A stretch of DNA of 64,000 nucleotides from an uncultured Lachnospiraceae bacterium (GCA_947367855.1 CANBFE010000001.1:1-64000), one strand, 5' to 3'. Positions 1-9,935 are shown, counted from the first letter of the stretch. Notes: a model not told the origin generated them from the sequence alone. Numbers and translations: made by a program.

Positions 1-201
1 CGATAAGATAACCACTGCCCTTTTAGTATAGAAGGTTGGTGGTTATTTTTCTATCCACTATCTTATTTGACGCTTACAATGGATCGCATGGCTGCAGAGA
101 TCGGCATGCGGGTGTTAACCCCAAAATGGACCGGGGCCGCGCTGCACTTCGTATCCTACACCTGATATTTCAAGATATAAATCCACAAAAGCCATATCAT
201 G

Positions 202-238
202 CATCCCGGAGGTTGCGGTCAACCAAACCTCCGGGATG
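202..238. repeat. 13-bp perfect inverted repeat
   Basis: The arms at 202-214 and 226-238 are perfectly complementary around an 11-nt loop and would form a very stable hairpin. No T-run follows on either strand, so a simple intrinsic terminator is not clear. No convincing gene lies within 1-1056. The first 66 bases also hold nested inverted repeats (9-15 with 39-45, and 3-10 with 59-66). Confidence 0.55.
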
Positions 239-255
239 ATTCCCTGTGTTATTAC

Positions 256-330
256 GGTATGTAACCGCAGCACAGGTAGAGCACTCGGCTGTCACCCGGG
301 TTGTTGCAGGTTCGAGCCCTACTCGGGGAG
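256..330 (+). pseudogene. Degenerate tRNA relic (Asn-like body, GTC anticodon)
   Basis: Positions 284-330 read like the 3' two thirds of a tRNA. There is a 5-bp anticodon stem around CTGTCAC (anticodon GTC), a T-arm with a normal TTCGAGC loop and one mismatch, and a 3' acceptor half. The 5' acceptor half and D-arm at 256-283 do not pair properly with it. The body resembles a tRNA-Asn gene. I read it as a decayed tRNA or an attachment-site remnant, not a functional tRNA-Asp, because an intact tRNA-Asp is at 29543. Confidence 0.5.
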
Positions 331-442
331 TAAAGTGCCAAAGAGATGGCCCACATGGGTGAGAAATAAGGAGGTGAGTGGTAACCGGATAGAGAGTTGA
401 ATAAAAACGTCAATAAGCATTTTGAAATAATAATTTTGTATC

Positions 443-471
443 TTGACATATTTAGTAGAAAACTATATATT
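443..471 (+). promoter_or_regulatory. Sigma-70-type promoter for a possible small RNA
   Basis: A TTGACA box at 443-448 is followed after exactly 17 bp by TATATT at 466-471 in a very AT-rich stretch. No start codon with a good ribosome site follows before the terminator at 617-648. Confidence 0.5.
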
Positions 472-477
472 ATAAAT

Positions 478-648
478 AGAGAATAGGTCTTGAGCCTATT
501 TTGAACGTAGAAGCGGAAGGGTGTTTCAAGATGCAGTGTTTCGTGGAGTTCTTGAAGGGTTGGGCAGTTTCCACAACTTGAAGTAGACTATGTGTCGAAA
601 GAAAATGCCAGAAAGGTGCTTCGGATTTTCCGAAGCATTTTTTCTTTC
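478..648 (+). ncRNA. Candidate small RNA between promoter and terminator
   Basis: The segment runs from the predicted start point of the 443-471 promoter to a classical terminator and has no credible reading frame. It contains local hairpins, for example AATAGG/CCTATT near the 5' end and TTCAAGA/TCTTGAA in the middle. Length is about 170 nt. I do not recognise the family. The call rests only on promoter, structure and terminator. Confidence 0.35.
617..648 (+). terminator. Rho-independent terminator
   Basis: A 9-bp perfect stem (617-625 with 629-637) with a TTT loop is followed by a T-rich tract. The region 649-1056 downstream is AT-rich and holds no gene I can support. Confidence 0.8.
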
Positions 649-1056
649 ATAGTAGCTAAAATATGCAAAGATGTTTCTATTCTTCAGTCAGTGGATCTCG
701 AAGAAAACGATAGATAAGTGAGTTTTAAAATTGTTTTTTGCGAAAGAGCATAAGAGGCATTGGACAGTAACGAATTATTGATTAAATACAAACAAGGATT
801 TGCGCAGGGAACAATGATTGAGAAAAGACTGGTTTATATTTTGGACGTTCTTTTTTTGAGAGGAATGATAATAAGTTCTTTAGGAATCAACAGACATTTA
901 AGATTTTAAAGAAATTGAAGTATGATAAATATGAGAATCGAAAGATTATTCTTCGGGACAAGAAAATAATTTTGTTTGAGACAGATGGAAAGGCGGCAGA
1001 CACAATCTGTCTGAGGGATGAACAGAAATTCGGATAAGACAAGGGAGGATTTAAAG

Positions 1057-4000
1057 ATGAGTAAATTGGATTTAAAGCTAAGCAATGCAGAATCTGTCAG
1101 AAAGGATTCTTCTCACGGAAATATTGTATACATAGATTTTAATGACAATATCAGAGGAAAGCTTACATTTTTAGAGGAGAGGATTTTCAGATATGATGTA
1201 GATCCAGGCGGTGTGTTCGGAAGCTATGCAGTGCCGAAAGATGTAGAACATACGGCGAAGATTCAGCAGCAGCCGGACGAATCAGAGGAATACAGCAAAC
1301 CGGCGGCACAGGTGTCCGAGACAGACCATCAGATTGAAGTCAGATGTAAGGATGTGGCTGTTGTCTGGGAAAAATCTACGGCCAAAATGAAAATCACATT
1401 GCATGGACATACTGTCATGGAGGAAGCAGAACCTCTTACAATCATAGAAGCGGAGACGGTTCAGACTCTTGTAAAGCAGGAAAATGAGCATTTCTTCGGG
1501 GGCGGGACACAGAACGGACGTTTTGTGCATACAGGAAAGAAGATTCAGATTGTAAATGAAAGCGCATGGACGGATAATGGCGTGGCTTCACCGAATCCAT
1601 TCTATTTTACAACCGGAGGCTATGGCGTGCTTCGAAATACATTTGCAGAAGGATGCTATGACTTTGGAGAAGAAAACGAAAAAGCTGTGACGGCAATGCA
1701 CAAGGAGAATAAGTTAAGCGCATATTATTTTGTGTCTGACGGTGAAAACGGGAGCCGCATGACACAGGAATTATTGCGGGCATATTATAAAGTGACCGGA
1801 GACCCAATACTTCTTCCGGAGTACGGCTTCTATGAAGGTCACTTAAACTGCTATAACCGCGATTCATGGTCTGATGAGAAAGGTGATAAGCTTTGGAACG
1901 TAAAAGGAACAGATCCAAGTGACAGTGAAGGCGTGACAGAATACGAGAGCGGTATGGCAAAAGGCTACCGTCTTGCAGAAGGACTTCATTCAGAGTCGTT
2001 AAACGGAGAGAGACCTACGGTAGCAACGGACAATTATCCCGAGAGTGTAGATACGCCGTTTCAGTATTCAGCAAGAGCGGTTGTGGATACCTACCTGCAT
2101 TTTGACATGCCTCTCGGATATATTCTGCCCAACGACGGCTATGGCGGAGGGTACGGTCAGAACGGTTACTATATGCAGGGCGGCGTGGACGAAGACGGCG
2201 GCAGTTCACCGGAACGCCTTGCCGCGGTAGATGCTAATGTGAACAACTTTGCACGATTCACAGAATATGCCAATGCCAAAGGTGTGGCAACGGGACTTTG
2301 GACGGAAAGTAATCTGGCTCCGGATTCAGACAGCCAGACATACTGGCATTTGCTTCGTGACTTCAGACAGGAGGTTGCCGTGGGCGGCGCTACGACTTTG
2401 AAGACGGACGTGGCATGGGTTGGCCCGGGATATTCTTTCCAGCTTAACGGCGTGAAGACGGCATATGACATCGTGACTACAATGTCAAATTTCCGTCCGA
2501 ATATCATTTCCCTGGACGGCTGGGCCGGTTCACAGCGTTTTTGCAGTGTGTGGACAGGGGACCAGACCGGCGGCAACTGGGAATATATCCGTTTCCATAT
2601 TCCGACCTATATCGGAAGTTCTCTGAGTGGCAATCCGAATATCGGAAGTGATATGGACGGTATTTTCGGAGGAAAGGCGTTGATCGCAGTCCGTGATTAT
2701 CAGTGGAAAGCATTTACTCCGCAAATGCTCAATATGGACGGTTGGGGAAGCTACGTGAAAGCGCCGTATACGTTCGGAGATCCATACACAGGAATCAACC
2801 GTATGTATTTGAAGATAAAGTCAAAACTCATGCCATATATCTATACAAGCGCGGCATCGGCAGCTAATATTGACACCGGAAATGATGACACGGGCCTTCC
2901 GATGGTACGCGCAATGTTCTTAGCGTATCCGGAGGATAGGTATGCTTATACCAGGCAGGTGCAGTATCAGTATATGCTTGGCGCCAATGTACTTGTGGCT
3001 CCGGTCTATAAAAGCGTTGCGGCAGATGAGATTGGAAATGATGTCAGAAATAATATTTACCTTCCGGACGCAGAAGAAATCTGGATCGACTATCTGACCG
3101 GGGAGAAGTACAGAGGAGGGCAGGTGCTCAATAACTTTGAAGCGCCGATTTGGAAACTTCCGGTATTTGTGAAGAACGGAACAATTCTTCCCATGTACGA
3201 AGCAAACAATACACCGGATGAGATCAACAAGGCAAACCGTATTGTGGAATTTTGGCCGGCAGGCAGCAGCGCCTATACGGCATTTGAAGATGACGGAAAA
3301 TATATCAAGAATGAGACAAAACAGGAAGATGCTTATGGAACGATTGGGCATGTTTCTTATGGAGACCATGTATCCACGACTTATACATCATGTGTAGAAG
3401 GGGACACAGCGGTGATCATGGCAGAGCCTTCTGTCGGAAATTACGAAGGATTTGAGCCTGAGAGAAAGACGACCTTTATTGTAAACCTTTCCAAGAAGCC
3501 GGAGGAAGTGCTTGCCAGGAATGGCGAAACGGAGCTTCATATGGAAGAAGTATGTGATAAAGCGGCCTTTGAGGCAGCTGTACCGAAAAACGGAGAAGCA
3601 GTATTCTTCTATGACGAGGCGCCGGCCCTTATGACTTACGCGTCAGAAAAAGAGTCAGAGATGAATAAGCTTACGAAAGACGTAAGAACGACTCCTAAGC
3701 TTTACATAAGACTTTCAGAAGCGGACGTAAGGAAAGAAAGCCAGACAGTAGAAATCAAAGGATTTGTAAGTGAAATGCTTCATATGGAAGAAAAAGAGAA
3801 TGAGGCGCTGGAAATCCCGGCTCTTCAGGCAGTAGAGGAGAAGGCGACTCCCACAAGCATCTGGCTTGACTGGACAGAGGTGAAAGGAGCATCTTCCTAT
3901 GAGATGCTGGTGGACGGAAGAATCTATTCCATGGGAAATGCCCTTTCTTACGAGCATGATGAACTGGAGTACCATTCAGAGCATTCTTACCGTGTGCGTT

Positions 4001-5118
4001 CCAGAAATATGGAGGGGTACTCCCCGTGGAGTGATGAGATTTCTGCATGTTCGCTTTTGGATCCATGGTTAAATGAGGTTGGCGCGCTTGGTAAGATTAC
4101 ATGGACAGGTAATAATGAGGATATAGATCTCCGTTATCTCAACGACCATGCATTTGCAGGGCTGTTCTTCAGCTGGGATGATGTAGAAAAAGTAAAACCT
4201 GCGGCAATTTATGACTTTGGCGCTGTATATGAGTTGGAAAAATTTGACTATTATCCCCGTGACACTTATGGAAACGGTACGGCAGTGAGAATGAACGTGT
4301 ACTCCAGTCTGGACGGCGTTCACTGGAAGACGGAATGGGACGGGACAAAGGAGGAACCGTGGTCTTACGACACAAGCCTTGAATTGGAAGAAAATGCCAG
4401 GACAGTACCGTTAGACGGGGTAAAAGCACGTTTCCTGAAAGCAGAAGCAATTGAATGTAAGGGAAATAAATTTGCAACTCACGAGATGCCGGTATATAAG
4501 AAGGAAGGCACAAAAGGATTTGCAGTGGGAAGTACCAATGGGAACGCCACGGTTACAGAAGGCGACTATACGAACATGAAGAACTATCTTGGAACAAGTG
4601 TGAAAGACGGTTCTAACTTTACGGATCAGATTCAGAAACGTTGCGGCGATATTAACATGAACGGCATCTATGATGTATATGATTATGCATACACGATGTT
4701 TCATTTAGATGACGGAACGACTATGACCGGTAAACCGGAAGGAAGCATTGCGCTTGTTCCTGAAAGCGAGAGTGTGAAAGCGGGAGAGACATTTACCATG
4801 ACGGTTCTTGCAAAAGGCGCTTTGAACGTCAATGCGTTCGGTAAAGTGATCGACTATAACCCGGCGAAACTGGAATTTGTGTCAATTGAAGGAAATGATT
4901 CCGTAAAACAGATGGAAAACTTAACCGTGAATAAAGTATACTCTGACGGCACGGCTTATGTGAACCTTGCATTTGCAAACCGCGGAAATAAAAAGCTTTA
5001 TAACGGAAGCGATGAGCTTGCAGTCATTACCATGAAGGCGCTTGCAGATGTAAGGCCGGCAGAAGAGATGGAATGTGAGGGCGTTCTTCTCATCGGTCCG
5101 GAATTTGATACGGTATAA
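1057..5118 (+). CDS. Multidomain GH31 glycosidase (alpha-N-acetylgalactosaminidase-like) with FnIII, CBM32, dockerin and cohesin-like modules
   Basis: The product is 1353 aa. The ATG at 1057 is chosen over the one at 1018 because GGGAGG lies 7-8 bases upstream. An N-terminal beta domain precedes a GH31 barrel with the likely nucleophile Asp451 (LKTDVAW) and acid/base Asp502 (VWTGDQ), then the SGNPNIGSDMDG segment. After about residue 915 come a fibronectin-III-like domain, an F5/8C (CBM32) domain, a dockerin-like CGDINMNGIYDVYDY motif near 1196 and a terminal cohesin-like beta sandwich. This order resembles GH31 enzymes acting on alpha-GalNAc in mucin glycans; that substrate is inference. No signal peptide or anchor is visible, which is odd for an enzyme with surface-type modules. 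Confidence 0.85.
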   Translation: MSKLDLKLSNAESVRKDSSHGNIVYIDFNDNIRGKLTFLEERIFRYDVDPGGVFGSYAVPKDVEHTAKIQQQPDESEEYSKPAAQVSETDHQIEVRCKDVAVVWEKSTAKMKITLHGHTVMEEAEPLTIIEAETVQTLVKQENEHFFGGGTQNGRFVHTGKKIQIVNESAWTDNGVASPNPFYFTTGGYGVLRNTFAEGCYDFGEENEKAVTAMHKENKLSAYYFVSDGENGSRMTQELLRAYYKVTGDPILLPEYGFYEGHLNCYNRDSWSDEKGDKLWNVKGTDPSDSEGVTEYESGMAKGYRLAEGLHSESLNGERPTVATDNYPESVDTPFQYSARAVVDTYLHFDMPLGYILPNDGYGGGYGQNGYYMQGGVDEDGGSSPERLAAVDANVNNFARFTEYANAKGVATGLWTESNLAPDSDSQTYWHLLRDFRQEVAVGGATTLKTDVAWVGPGYSFQLNGVKTAYDIVTTMSNFRPNIISLDGWAGSQRFCSVWTGDQTGGNWEYIRFHIPTYIGSSLSGNPNIGSDMDGIFGGKALIAVRDYQWKAFTPQMLNMDGWGSYVKAPYTFGDPYTGINRMYLKIKSKLMPYIYTSAASAANIDTGNDDTGLPMVRAMFLAYPEDRYAYTRQVQYQYMLGANVLVAPVYKSVAADEIGNDVRNNIYLPDAEEIWIDYLTGEKYRGGQVLNNFEAPIWKLPVFVKNGTILPMYEANNTPDEINKANRIVEFWPAGSSAYTAFEDDGKYIKNETKQEDAYGTIGHVSYGDHVSTTYTSCVEGDTAVIMAEPSVGNYEGFEPERKTTFIVNLSKKPEEVLARNGETELHMEEVCDKAAFEAAVPKNGEAVFFYDEAPALMTYASEKESEMNKLTKDVRTTPKLYIRLSEADVRKESQTVEIKGFVSEMLHMEEKENEALEIPALQAVEEKATPTSIWLDWTEVKGASSYEMLVDGRIYSMGNALSYEHDELEYHSEHSYRVRSRNMEGYSPWSDEISACSLLDPWLNEVGALGKITWTGNNEDIDLRYLNDHAFAGLFFSWDDVEKVKPAAIYDFGAVYELEKFDYYPRDTYGNGTAVRMNVYSSLDGVHWKTEWDGTKEEPWSYDTSLELEENARTVPLDGVKARFLKAEAIECKGNKFATHEMPVYKKEGTKGFAVGSTNGNATVTEGDYTNMKNYLGTSVKDGSNFTDQIQKRCGDINMNGIYDVYDYAYTMFHLDDGTTMTGKPEGSIALVPESESVKAGETFTMTVLAKGALNVNAFGKVIDYNPAKLEFVSIEGNDSVKQMENLTVNKVYSDGTAYVNLAFANRGNKKLYNGSDELAVITMKALADVRPAEEMECEGVLLIGPEFDTV

Positions 5119-5139
5119 TATCGAAACAGAAAGGCGCTG

Positions 5140-7311
5140 TTATATGATTCCGCAAAGGCTGTATCCGGTAAGGCGAAGCGCTGCCAACCGTGTCCGCAGA
5201 TCGGCAAGCATGTTCAATTTTCCGGATGCACGGTAGAGGTATGATGTGCCGTTGAAGTCCATGCCTCTTCCATTGGTATATGCCTGCACTTCTTCCCGAA
5301 GTCTTTCTCCCATCCCCTCCTTTGCGTTGGCGAGAACGGTAAAAACCGGTGCGTCAGGAAACTCTTTTTCAAAGACGCTCATGGGAAGGAGAAACAGCGC
5401 TTCGTTTGAACCGAAATACTGGCACGAACATATTTCTTCTAGCGCCGTATGGATACCGTATGGCAGTTTTGCACCAATCACTTCATAGTCCATCTCCAAA
5501 GTGTCCGAGGACAGCATATCCCCGGTAAAAAAATACGTGGAATCAAAAGACTGCCCATAATCATCTGTAGAAATGTATAAAACATGACGGCTATCATACA
5601 GTTCCTCTCCCTTATAGAAAATGGATTTCTTATCCTCCTCAGATACGACAAGATACGGACAAAGCTCATCGGGGATTCCGAGGACAACGGAGTTTATCAG
5701 GCTGCTGTCAAGGATATCCTGATACGCTTGTATCTTTTCTTCCGGCAATGCCGTTATTTTTGCACGGATACGTTCAAAACGCAGAAGATACATTTCTTCC
5801 ACAGCGTCAGATGATGCTAAACGCTCAATGACGTCAGGCTCTATGGCGGCACGGAAGGAAGGGCTTTCAAACGAGGGTGGAACGGAACTTATGACGCCTG
5901 GGGTTTCCATCTCACAATCCAGAGAGAGGTCAATGTCAAATCTTCCAAGTCTGTTTAATGTGCTTCCGATCAAACTGTCCACAAGGCCTCCGACCATCAC
6001 AAAGAGCAGTACGGATACCATGGCGGAGAGCGAAGTGATCATCATACGTCCCCGGCTTCTGCGGATACCTGCCAGCGCCAGGCTGCGCGGAGAGACAGGG
6101 ATTTCCCGGAGCCTGTGCTTTTTATTACCATCTTCCCCCGGCTCTGCGGACACTGCCTGAATGGGCGTCATCTTTTTGATGCGTTTCAGGGGACGTATGG
6201 CTGAGAAGGACAGAGTAAATGATGTCAATCCTGCGCTTATCCATACGATCCACGGGCTGAACCGATAGGGCAGGATTTTTCCGCTCAGGCTCATAAAAAC
6301 AGGAGAAAGCAGCCTGAAACCGATAAAATATCCCAACAAAAGACCTGTGGGAAGGGCCGCACACCCAATGAGGATGATCTGCACATAGGTCAGCCGCTTC
6401 ATCTGCCGGTAGGTGGTGCCGATCACCTGCAATAGCCCCAAAGTGCGCATATCCTGTGCCAGGGAAATAGAGAAAATATTATAAATCAGCAAAAACGCAG
6501 CAAAGAAGGCTACCGCAACAACAAAAAGAATCAACAGGACATTGCCTGGCCGGAAGAACGCACCGAGATCAGCGGCAGCATACGCGTAGTTGATCTGTGA
6601 GTTCAGGTCCACACCTGGAAATTCCCACTCTTCAAGCCGCTCCGTCACCGCTTCAAGCCGTCTGTCAATTCCAAAACCGCTGTGGAATCTGATCATTACC
6701 TGGGCGGCAATGTCAATCTCCGGAAGGCTGTTTTCATTGTACAGCGTGACCGCCAGGAGCGGCCTGTCCGCGTCACAGTCGTAAAAACCGGATACCGTAT
6801 AGACCTTTTCCATTGTTTCGCCATTTGGGCAGTCATATGTAAGCGGAACATAATCTCCAACAGAAATGGTTGGAAATGCTTCCTCATACAGCATGATTTC
6901 ATCCCGGGATTGGGGGAATTGCCCCCTGGTGGGTGTCATGAACAGGTGCGGAAGGCTTTTCTCACTGTCTGTAAAAGCAATATCCATTCCCTGATGCCCA
7001 CTGCCCGTATAAACTGTATCTGCGGAAACCGCGCTGTGCATACCTAAGAGGAATGCTTCTGAAACCTCAGGCGCGTTTTGGATTTCACGGCACAGTGTCT
7101 CTGCGGAGACGGAATAGCCAGTGTCCGTAACCGATGCGTGAAAATCCGATCCGGCAGCCAGCATTCTTGAAAGCTGGGTGGAATCCAGAATGCAGTAGGA
7201 AATGCTGATTACGGTCATATACAGAATCGAAGTGAGCACCGCTGCCACTGCGGCAAACAGGGTGCGGAGCCTGTGGGATTGTATCTGTAAGCATGCCAGT
7301 CTGAAAATCAT
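5140..7311 (-). pseudogene. ABC transporter permease (FtsX/MacB type), C-terminally truncated
   Basis: The reading frame has 723 aa. It has an N-terminal membrane segment, a first extracytoplasmic domain, a three-helix FtsX block (about 255-390), a further helix near 415-440 and a second large extracytoplasmic domain. It stops at LRLTGYSLCGII, where related permeases continue into a last FtsX helix block of roughly 100 residues. That block is missing, and the GH31 gene ends only 21 bp away. The start overlaps the ATPase stop by 4 bp. It belongs to the regulator-kinase-ATPase-permease unit at 5.1-9.7 kb. Loss of the final helices probably inactivates transport. Confidence 0.75.
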
Positions 7312-7991
7312 AGTCTTCCCTCCACGCTGTCGGACACAATGCGGCCGTCCTCAATACGGATTCTCCGGGAAGTCATTTGCGCCAGTTCCTCATTGTGGGT
7401 AATCATGATGATGGTTTGACAAAAGGCGCGGTTCAGCTTCTCCAAAAGGAGCATGACTTCCAGGCTTGTCCTGCTGTCAAGATTCCCGGTGGGTTCGTCC
7501 GCAAGAATAATATGCGGCTTTGTGGCCAGGGCCCGCGCGATTGCGGCGCGCTGCTGCTGGCCTCCGGAGAGCTGCGAGGGCATGGAATACCGCTTTTCGT
7601 AAATGCCCAGAGTGGAAAGAAGATGCTCTATTTCCTCCCGGTCTGCCTTCAGATTGTCAAGCCCCAGAGGCAGCGTGATATTTTCCCAGATGTTCAGCCC
7701 GGGAATCAGGTTATAGCTCTGAAATACAAATCCGATATACCGCCGCCGGAAAACCGTGAGGGGGTCTGGTGCCAGGGAATAGAGGTCTGTGCCGTCGATT
7801 GTCACGGTTCCCCCGGTGGGCCGGTCAATGCCGCCCAACAGATGCAGCAAGGTGCTCTTGCCGCTGCCGCTGGAACCGATCACAGAAACAAAGGCGCCGC
7901 GTTCCACGGACAGAGTTACCCTGTCCAGTGCGCACAGCGCATGTTCTCCGTTTTTGTACACCCTGGTCAGTTGATTCGCCTGTATAAGCAT
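7308..7991 (-). CDS. ABC transporter ATP-binding protein (MacB/LolD type)
   Basis: The product is 227 aa, starting at the ATG at 7991 with AAGGAG 8 bases upstream rather than at the upstream ATG at 8039. Walker A (GSSGSGKSTLL), the Q-loop, the LSGGQQQR signature and Walker B (IILADEPTGNLDS) are all intact. It would energise the FtsX-type permease encoded directly downstream with a 4-bp overlap. With the adjacent two-component system this resembles peptide-antibiotic sensing and resistance modules. The ATPase looks functional but its permease is truncated. Confidence 0.88.
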   Translation of the reverse strand: MLIQANQLTRVYKNGEHALCALDRVTLSVERGAFVSVIGSSGSGKSTLLHLLGGIDRPTGGTVTIDGTDLYSLAPDPLTVFRRRYIGFVFQSYNLIPGLNIWENITLPLGLDNLKADREEIEHLLSTLGIYEKRYSMPSQLSGGQQQRAAIARALATKPHIILADEPTGNLDSRTSLEVMLLLEKLNRAFCQTIIMITHNEELAQMTSRRIRIEDGRIVSDSVEGRL

Positions 7992-8063
7992 GTTTTGTAC
8001 TCCTTCCATCTGTTTTAAGACTGGATTATATGATATCAAACGAATCTTTCTGAGCCGTAACGA

Positions 8064-8085
8064 AATATTTCCATTTTGAAATATT
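8064..8085. promoter_or_regulatory. 8-bp dyad upstream of the ABC operon, possible response-regulator site
   Basis: AATATTTC at 8064-8071 and GAAATATT at 8078-8085 form a perfect inverted repeat. It lies between the kinase gene and the ATPase start. In comparable modules the OmpR-type regulator binds such a dyad to switch on its ABC partner. The assignment is inference from position. Confidence 0.35.
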
Positions 8086-8105
8086 CTTTTGAAAACCTGT
8101 GCAGG

Positions 8106-9077
8106 TTAGTTGGAGGCGTTTCCCTGCTCCGTGGGCAGGAAAATGCTGAACCTGCACCCTGTATCCTCGCGGTTCTGGCAGAGTACCCATCCTCCCTGCG
8201 CCCAAACAATCATCCGGCAGAGTGTGAGACCGATTCCGACGCCGGAGGGATTCCGATTTGTCTTTCCACGGTAAAAACGTTTCCAGATTTCCGATAATTC
8301 TTCCTCCGGGATGCCGGGGCCTTCGTCAAGGATATCCAAACGGATATATGTCTCATACCGTTGGGCTGCAACCGTAATCTTTGAGTTTTCCGGTGCGTAT
8401 TTTATGCCGTTATCGAGAATGGTTCCCACTGCCTCTGCAGTCCAGCGCAGATCGAATAAGGCAGTCAGCCCCTGGGGGATGTTCACGGAAAACACAATGC
8501 TTTTCTTCTCCGCTGCGGGTACCACGGCTGACAGTGCCTGTGCCGTTAAGGTCTCTACCGATTCCATAACAGGATGCACATTCTCCTCAATCAGCCCTCC
8601 CTCACACCGGGAGAGCTTCACCAATGCGTCGAGCAGAAACCGCAGTTTCCCGGTCTGTTCGGCGATAGCCTCAGCTTCCGCAGAGGGCGGCAGCATTTCG
8701 GCATACATGGCGGCAGCAGTCAATGGTGTCTTGCATTGATGCGCGATATCCGAAACCAGTGCGGCAAGATTGCGATAGCTCTCTGTGACGCGTCTGTCCC
8801 GGGTTTTTTCCTGGCTCCGCTTAAGTCTGAGCTGCCGGGCGATGGGTGCGATTTCGCTCTCATCCACTGCAAAACAATCGCTGTCCTCAAGTGCCCTCTG
8901 CACATCCCTTAACAGCCTCTGCCTCCGCATTTTCTCATACAGGGCAAAGCATGAGGCGAGAATGCCTGTAAATACCGCATAGGAAACAGTCGGCCAAATG
9001 CTGCCTGCATAAAGGCAGTTCACAAGACAGAAGGCCGCTGTCAGAAAGAGCCAGATCCCGGCAAAAACGATAGTCAT
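8106..9077 (-). CDS. Intramembrane-type sensor histidine kinase
   Basis: The product is 323 aa. Two N-terminal membrane helices (about 3-25 and 29-47) are joined by only a few residues, so there is no extracellular sensor domain, as in kinases that sense through a partner transporter. The phosphoacceptor His lies in SDIAHQCKTPL. The ATPase has the N-box ILDNGIKYAP, DEGPGIPEEEL and GVGIGLTL motifs. Its start overlaps the response regulator stop by 4 bp, so the two are translationally coupled. Confidence 0.88.
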   Translation of the reverse strand: MTIVFAGIWLFLTAAFCLVNCLYAGSIWPTVSYAVFTGILASCFALYEKMRRQRLLRDVQRALEDSDCFAVDESEIAPIARQLRLKRSQEKTRDRRVTESYRNLAALVSDIAHQCKTPLTAAAMYAEMLPPSAEAEAIAEQTGKLRFLLDALVKLSRCEGGLIEENVHPVMESVETLTAQALSAVVPAAEKKSIVFSVNIPQGLTALFDLRWTAEAVGTILDNGIKYAPENSKITVAAQRYETYIRLDILDEGPGIPEEELSEIWKRFYRGKTNRNPSGVGIGLTLCRMIVWAQGGWVLCQNREDTGCRFSIFLPTEQGNASN

Positions 9078-9736
9078 ACCCTGTCACCTGCCCACATATA
9101 TCCGAGTCCGTAAATGGTACTGATGCTTTTCTCGCCCAGCTTCCCGCGCAGACGGCTGACGGCAATGTTCAAGGCGTTTTCATTCAGTTCCTCTCCGCCC
9201 TCCCAAAGGGCGTCCGTCAGTGCCGCACGAGAGAGCACTTTGCCTGCGTTTTTCACAAGTGCCGCCAACAGCCTGCATTCCGTAGAGCCCAGACACACCC
9301 TGGCACCGTCTGCAAAGAAATCCAGGGACGCGAAATCGAACCGATACCGCCGGTCAACATACAGATCGCTCCGCTTTTCCGCCCGTTCCAGCAAAGCGGC
9401 GATACGCTCCCTGAGTACCATCAGAGAAAACGGCTTTTTTACATAATCCCAGGCTCCGGCACGAAACGCAGCCACCTCGTCGATCTCGGAATCACGCACT
9501 GTAAGAAAGATCACGGGTATCGCTGTTCTTTTCAGGAGTTCCCGACAAAAATCAATGCCGTTCCCGTCCGGCAGATTGCAGTCCAACAGCAGCAGATCAT
9601 ACCTTTCTGCATCCAGGCGCTGCCTGGCAGACATGAGATTTTCCGCACCGGCCGTATCCAGTGTATCAGAAGAAAGGGATTGGCACAAACCTGTGCGGAT
9701 AGCATCATCGTCCTCGACAATCAGCATTCTTTTCAT
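9074..9736 (-). CDS. OmpR/PhoB-family response regulator
   Basis: The product is 220 aa from the ATG at 9736, which has AAGGAG 9 bases upstream; the longer frame to 9871 has no ribosome site. The receiver shows the acidic pair EDDD, the phosphoacceptor Asp in LLLLDCNLPDG and the conserved Lys in DYVKKPF. A winged-helix DNA-binding domain follows. It is the first gene of the regulator-kinase-ATPase-permease unit and is divergent from the LytTR gene at 9979. Confidence 0.9.
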   Translation of the reverse strand: MKRMLIVEDDDAIRTGLCQSLSSDTLDTAGAENLMSARQRLDAERYDLLLLDCNLPDGNGIDFCRELLKRTAIPVIFLTVRDSEIDEVAAFRAGAWDYVKKPFSLMVLRERIAALLERAEKRSDLYVDRRYRFDFASLDFFADGARVCLGSTECRLLAALVKNAGKVLSRAALTDALWEGGEELNENALNIAVSRLRGKLGEKSISTIYGLGYMWAGDRV

Positions 9737-9867
9737 AAACAGTTTCTCCTTGTTCCTGGCATCGACTATACGCTGCCCATTTTTCCACGCCCCATTTGAC
9801 ACAACCATATTATATTTCGCTTTCTCAAAACATACAAGCCGCGACATTTTTATTAAATTCAGGATTG

Positions 9868-9897
9868 CCATTTAGGTTTCAAATTCTACCATTTAGG
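9868..9897 (+). promoter_or_regulatory. Predicted LytTR operator: two CCATTTAGG repeats 21 bp apart
   Basis: The identical 9-mer occurs at 9868-9876 and 9889-9897, giving a 12-bp spacer and a 21-bp period. This is the standard architecture of LytTR/AgrA-type binding sites. The second copy with its preceding base (ACCATTTAG) agrees closely with the general LytTR consensus. It sits just upstream of a TTGCAT (9907-9912) and TAAGGT (9930-9935) promoter, 17-bp spacer, reading into the LytTR gene. Confidence 0.6.
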
Positions 9898-9906
9898 CAG
9901 ACCCTC

Positions 9907-9935
9907 TTGCATTTGTATCATGTATCTGCTAAGGT
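9907..9935 (+). promoter_or_regulatory. Promoter of the LytTR regulator gene
   Basis: TTGCAT and TAAGGT are separated by 17 bp, directly downstream of the 21-bp-period repeat. The weak -10 box fits activator dependence and autoregulation. Confidence 0.45.

Noticed and set aside
36..239. 67-codon open frame near the left edge
   Set aside because: No ribosome site, it spans inverted repeats, and it shows no recognisable domain.
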